A stretch of DNA of 15,719 nucleotides, taken from a bacterium. Lineage in GTDB: Bacteria > UBA9089 > UBA9088. Within the stretch, counting starts at the first letter, position 1. Every line of letters starts with the position of its first letter. The position numbers were made by a program, and so were the translations under genes. Where the stretch lies: the NCBI GenBank assembly GCA_003498085.1, contig DNCM01000099.1:1-15719 (forward strand), in the 5' to 3' direction. The notes under the pieces were generated by a model that was not told the DNA's origin, did not search any database, and was given only the letters and a program-made list of their open reading frames with translations. Shown in pieces: positions 15,449 to 15,719 of the stretch.

Positions 15449-15481
15449 TTGATTTTTCTACTTCGTTTATTTTCTGGTTTT

Positions 15482-15490
15482 ATTATACCA
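15482..15490 (-). promoter_or_regulatory. Extended -10 promoter of nfi
   Basis: On the minus strand TGGTATAAT is a perfect TATAAT preceded by TGn. The expected start is near 15475, about 27 bases before the nfi ATG. No good -35 hexamer is found 16-18 bases upstream. That position falls inside the terminal repeat of the adjacent IS, so the insertion may have replaced the original -35 region. Confidence 0.5.
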
Positions 15491-15499
15491 AAAAACAAT

Positions 15500-15719
15500 G
15501 TAACTATTCAGTCTTATCATAACCTAAAAAACTAAAGGCGTAAATCTATAATTATAATTTTTCCTATAAAGTAAAGTTTTTTCCAAAAAATGCCGATAAA
15601 TAAGATAAGATAGAAGAGAAAAATACAGTGGTCAAAAAAGAAAGGATGAGGATCCTTGTCTAGATTGTAAAAAACTTAAGGAAATGGAGGAGAAAAACAA
15701 GGATTTAGAAGAGAAAATA
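15500..15719. mobile_element. Left end of a probable IS66-like insertion sequence (continues beyond the window)
   Basis: The element appears to begin at 15500 with GTAACTATTCAGTCTT, the exact inverted copy of bases 7-22. About 100 non-coding, AT-rich bases follow, including the palindrome AATTATAATT near 15550-15559, then a frame resembling a transposase N-terminus. The GTAA terminus plus a short-CxxC, coiled-coil transposase start fits the IS66 family, where one group encodes only the transposase. The family assignment is tentative because only the first 220 bases are present. Confidence 0.5.
15609..15719 (+). CDS. Partial transposase N-terminus (runs off the window end)
   Basis: After a stop at 15606-15608 the frame is open to the last base. 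It encodes CLDCKKLKEMEEKNKDLEEK near its end, a CxxC pair followed by a heptad-like charged helix. This is how many IS66-type transposases begin (family knowledge). No ATG, GTG or TTG lies in frame before the CxxC. A GTG at 15628-15630 is in the frame one base earlier or later and hits a stop at 15661; one extra A in the six-A run at 15634-15639 would join it to this frame. So it is either a decayed or frameshifted copy, an assembly error in the run, or a gene with a non-standard start. Confidence 0.4.

Noticed and set aside
1..15719. Composite transposon carrying the whole window as cargo
   Set aside because: The genes between the two IS ends are essential housekeeping genes with ordinary composition. 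Two independent insertions, or an assembly break at a repeated element, is a simpler reading.

Overview
This AT-rich window is bacterial chromosomal DNA, probably from an uncultivated lineage that I cannot place by eye. The evidence is an NAD-dependent DNA ligase, bacterial-type L1, L3, L4, L10, L7/L12, S10 and EF-G, a bacterial ProRS with the editing insertion, and AcpS. Genes are packed tightly and most co-directional junctions overlap as ATGA or similar. No rRNA, tRNA or CRISPR was seen.

Left part (1-7785). The first 22 bases look like the terminal inverted repeat of an insertion sequence. It stops five bases before the ligA start codon. ligA (+) runs convergently into a minus-strand block that reads rplA-rplJ-fusA-rpsJ-rplC-rplD-malate/lactate dehydrogenase from 7691 down to 1994. 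Every junction in this block overlaps, and it is preceded by a good sigma70-type promoter. It is a patchwork of the usual L1/L10, str and S10 operons: the ancestral order is kept, but rplK, rplL, rpoB, rpoC, rpsL, rpsG and tuf are absent from their expected places, and the S10 operon stops after rplD.

Middle (7786-11128). A fused ABC-2 permease/GldG-like protein lies upstream of the ribosomal block on the same strand. Divergent from it is rplL, alone with its own promoter and a strong ribosome binding site, followed by a small retropepsin-like aspartic protease. A 281-base AT-rich spacer holds the proS promoter.

Right part (11129-15719). proS, acpS and a B12-binding-domain radical SAM gene form a coupled + strand operon. 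It converges on the endonuclease V gene nfi (-). Between them lies the remnant of a DUF72/YecE-family gene with most of its middle deleted. From 15500 the sequence appears to be a second insertion-sequence end: it starts with an inverted copy of the same 16 bases found at the left edge, followed by what looks like a transposase N-terminus with a CxxC motif running off the end. The window is therefore probably bracketed by two copies of one IS66-like element, which may also explain where the assembled sequence stops.

I see no obvious new defence or biosynthetic system. The points most worth a second look are the condensed ribosomal operon with its orphaned rplL, the paired IS ends with one abutting the ligA start codon, the DUF72 remnant, and a seven-base tandem repeat that forms the end of rplC.
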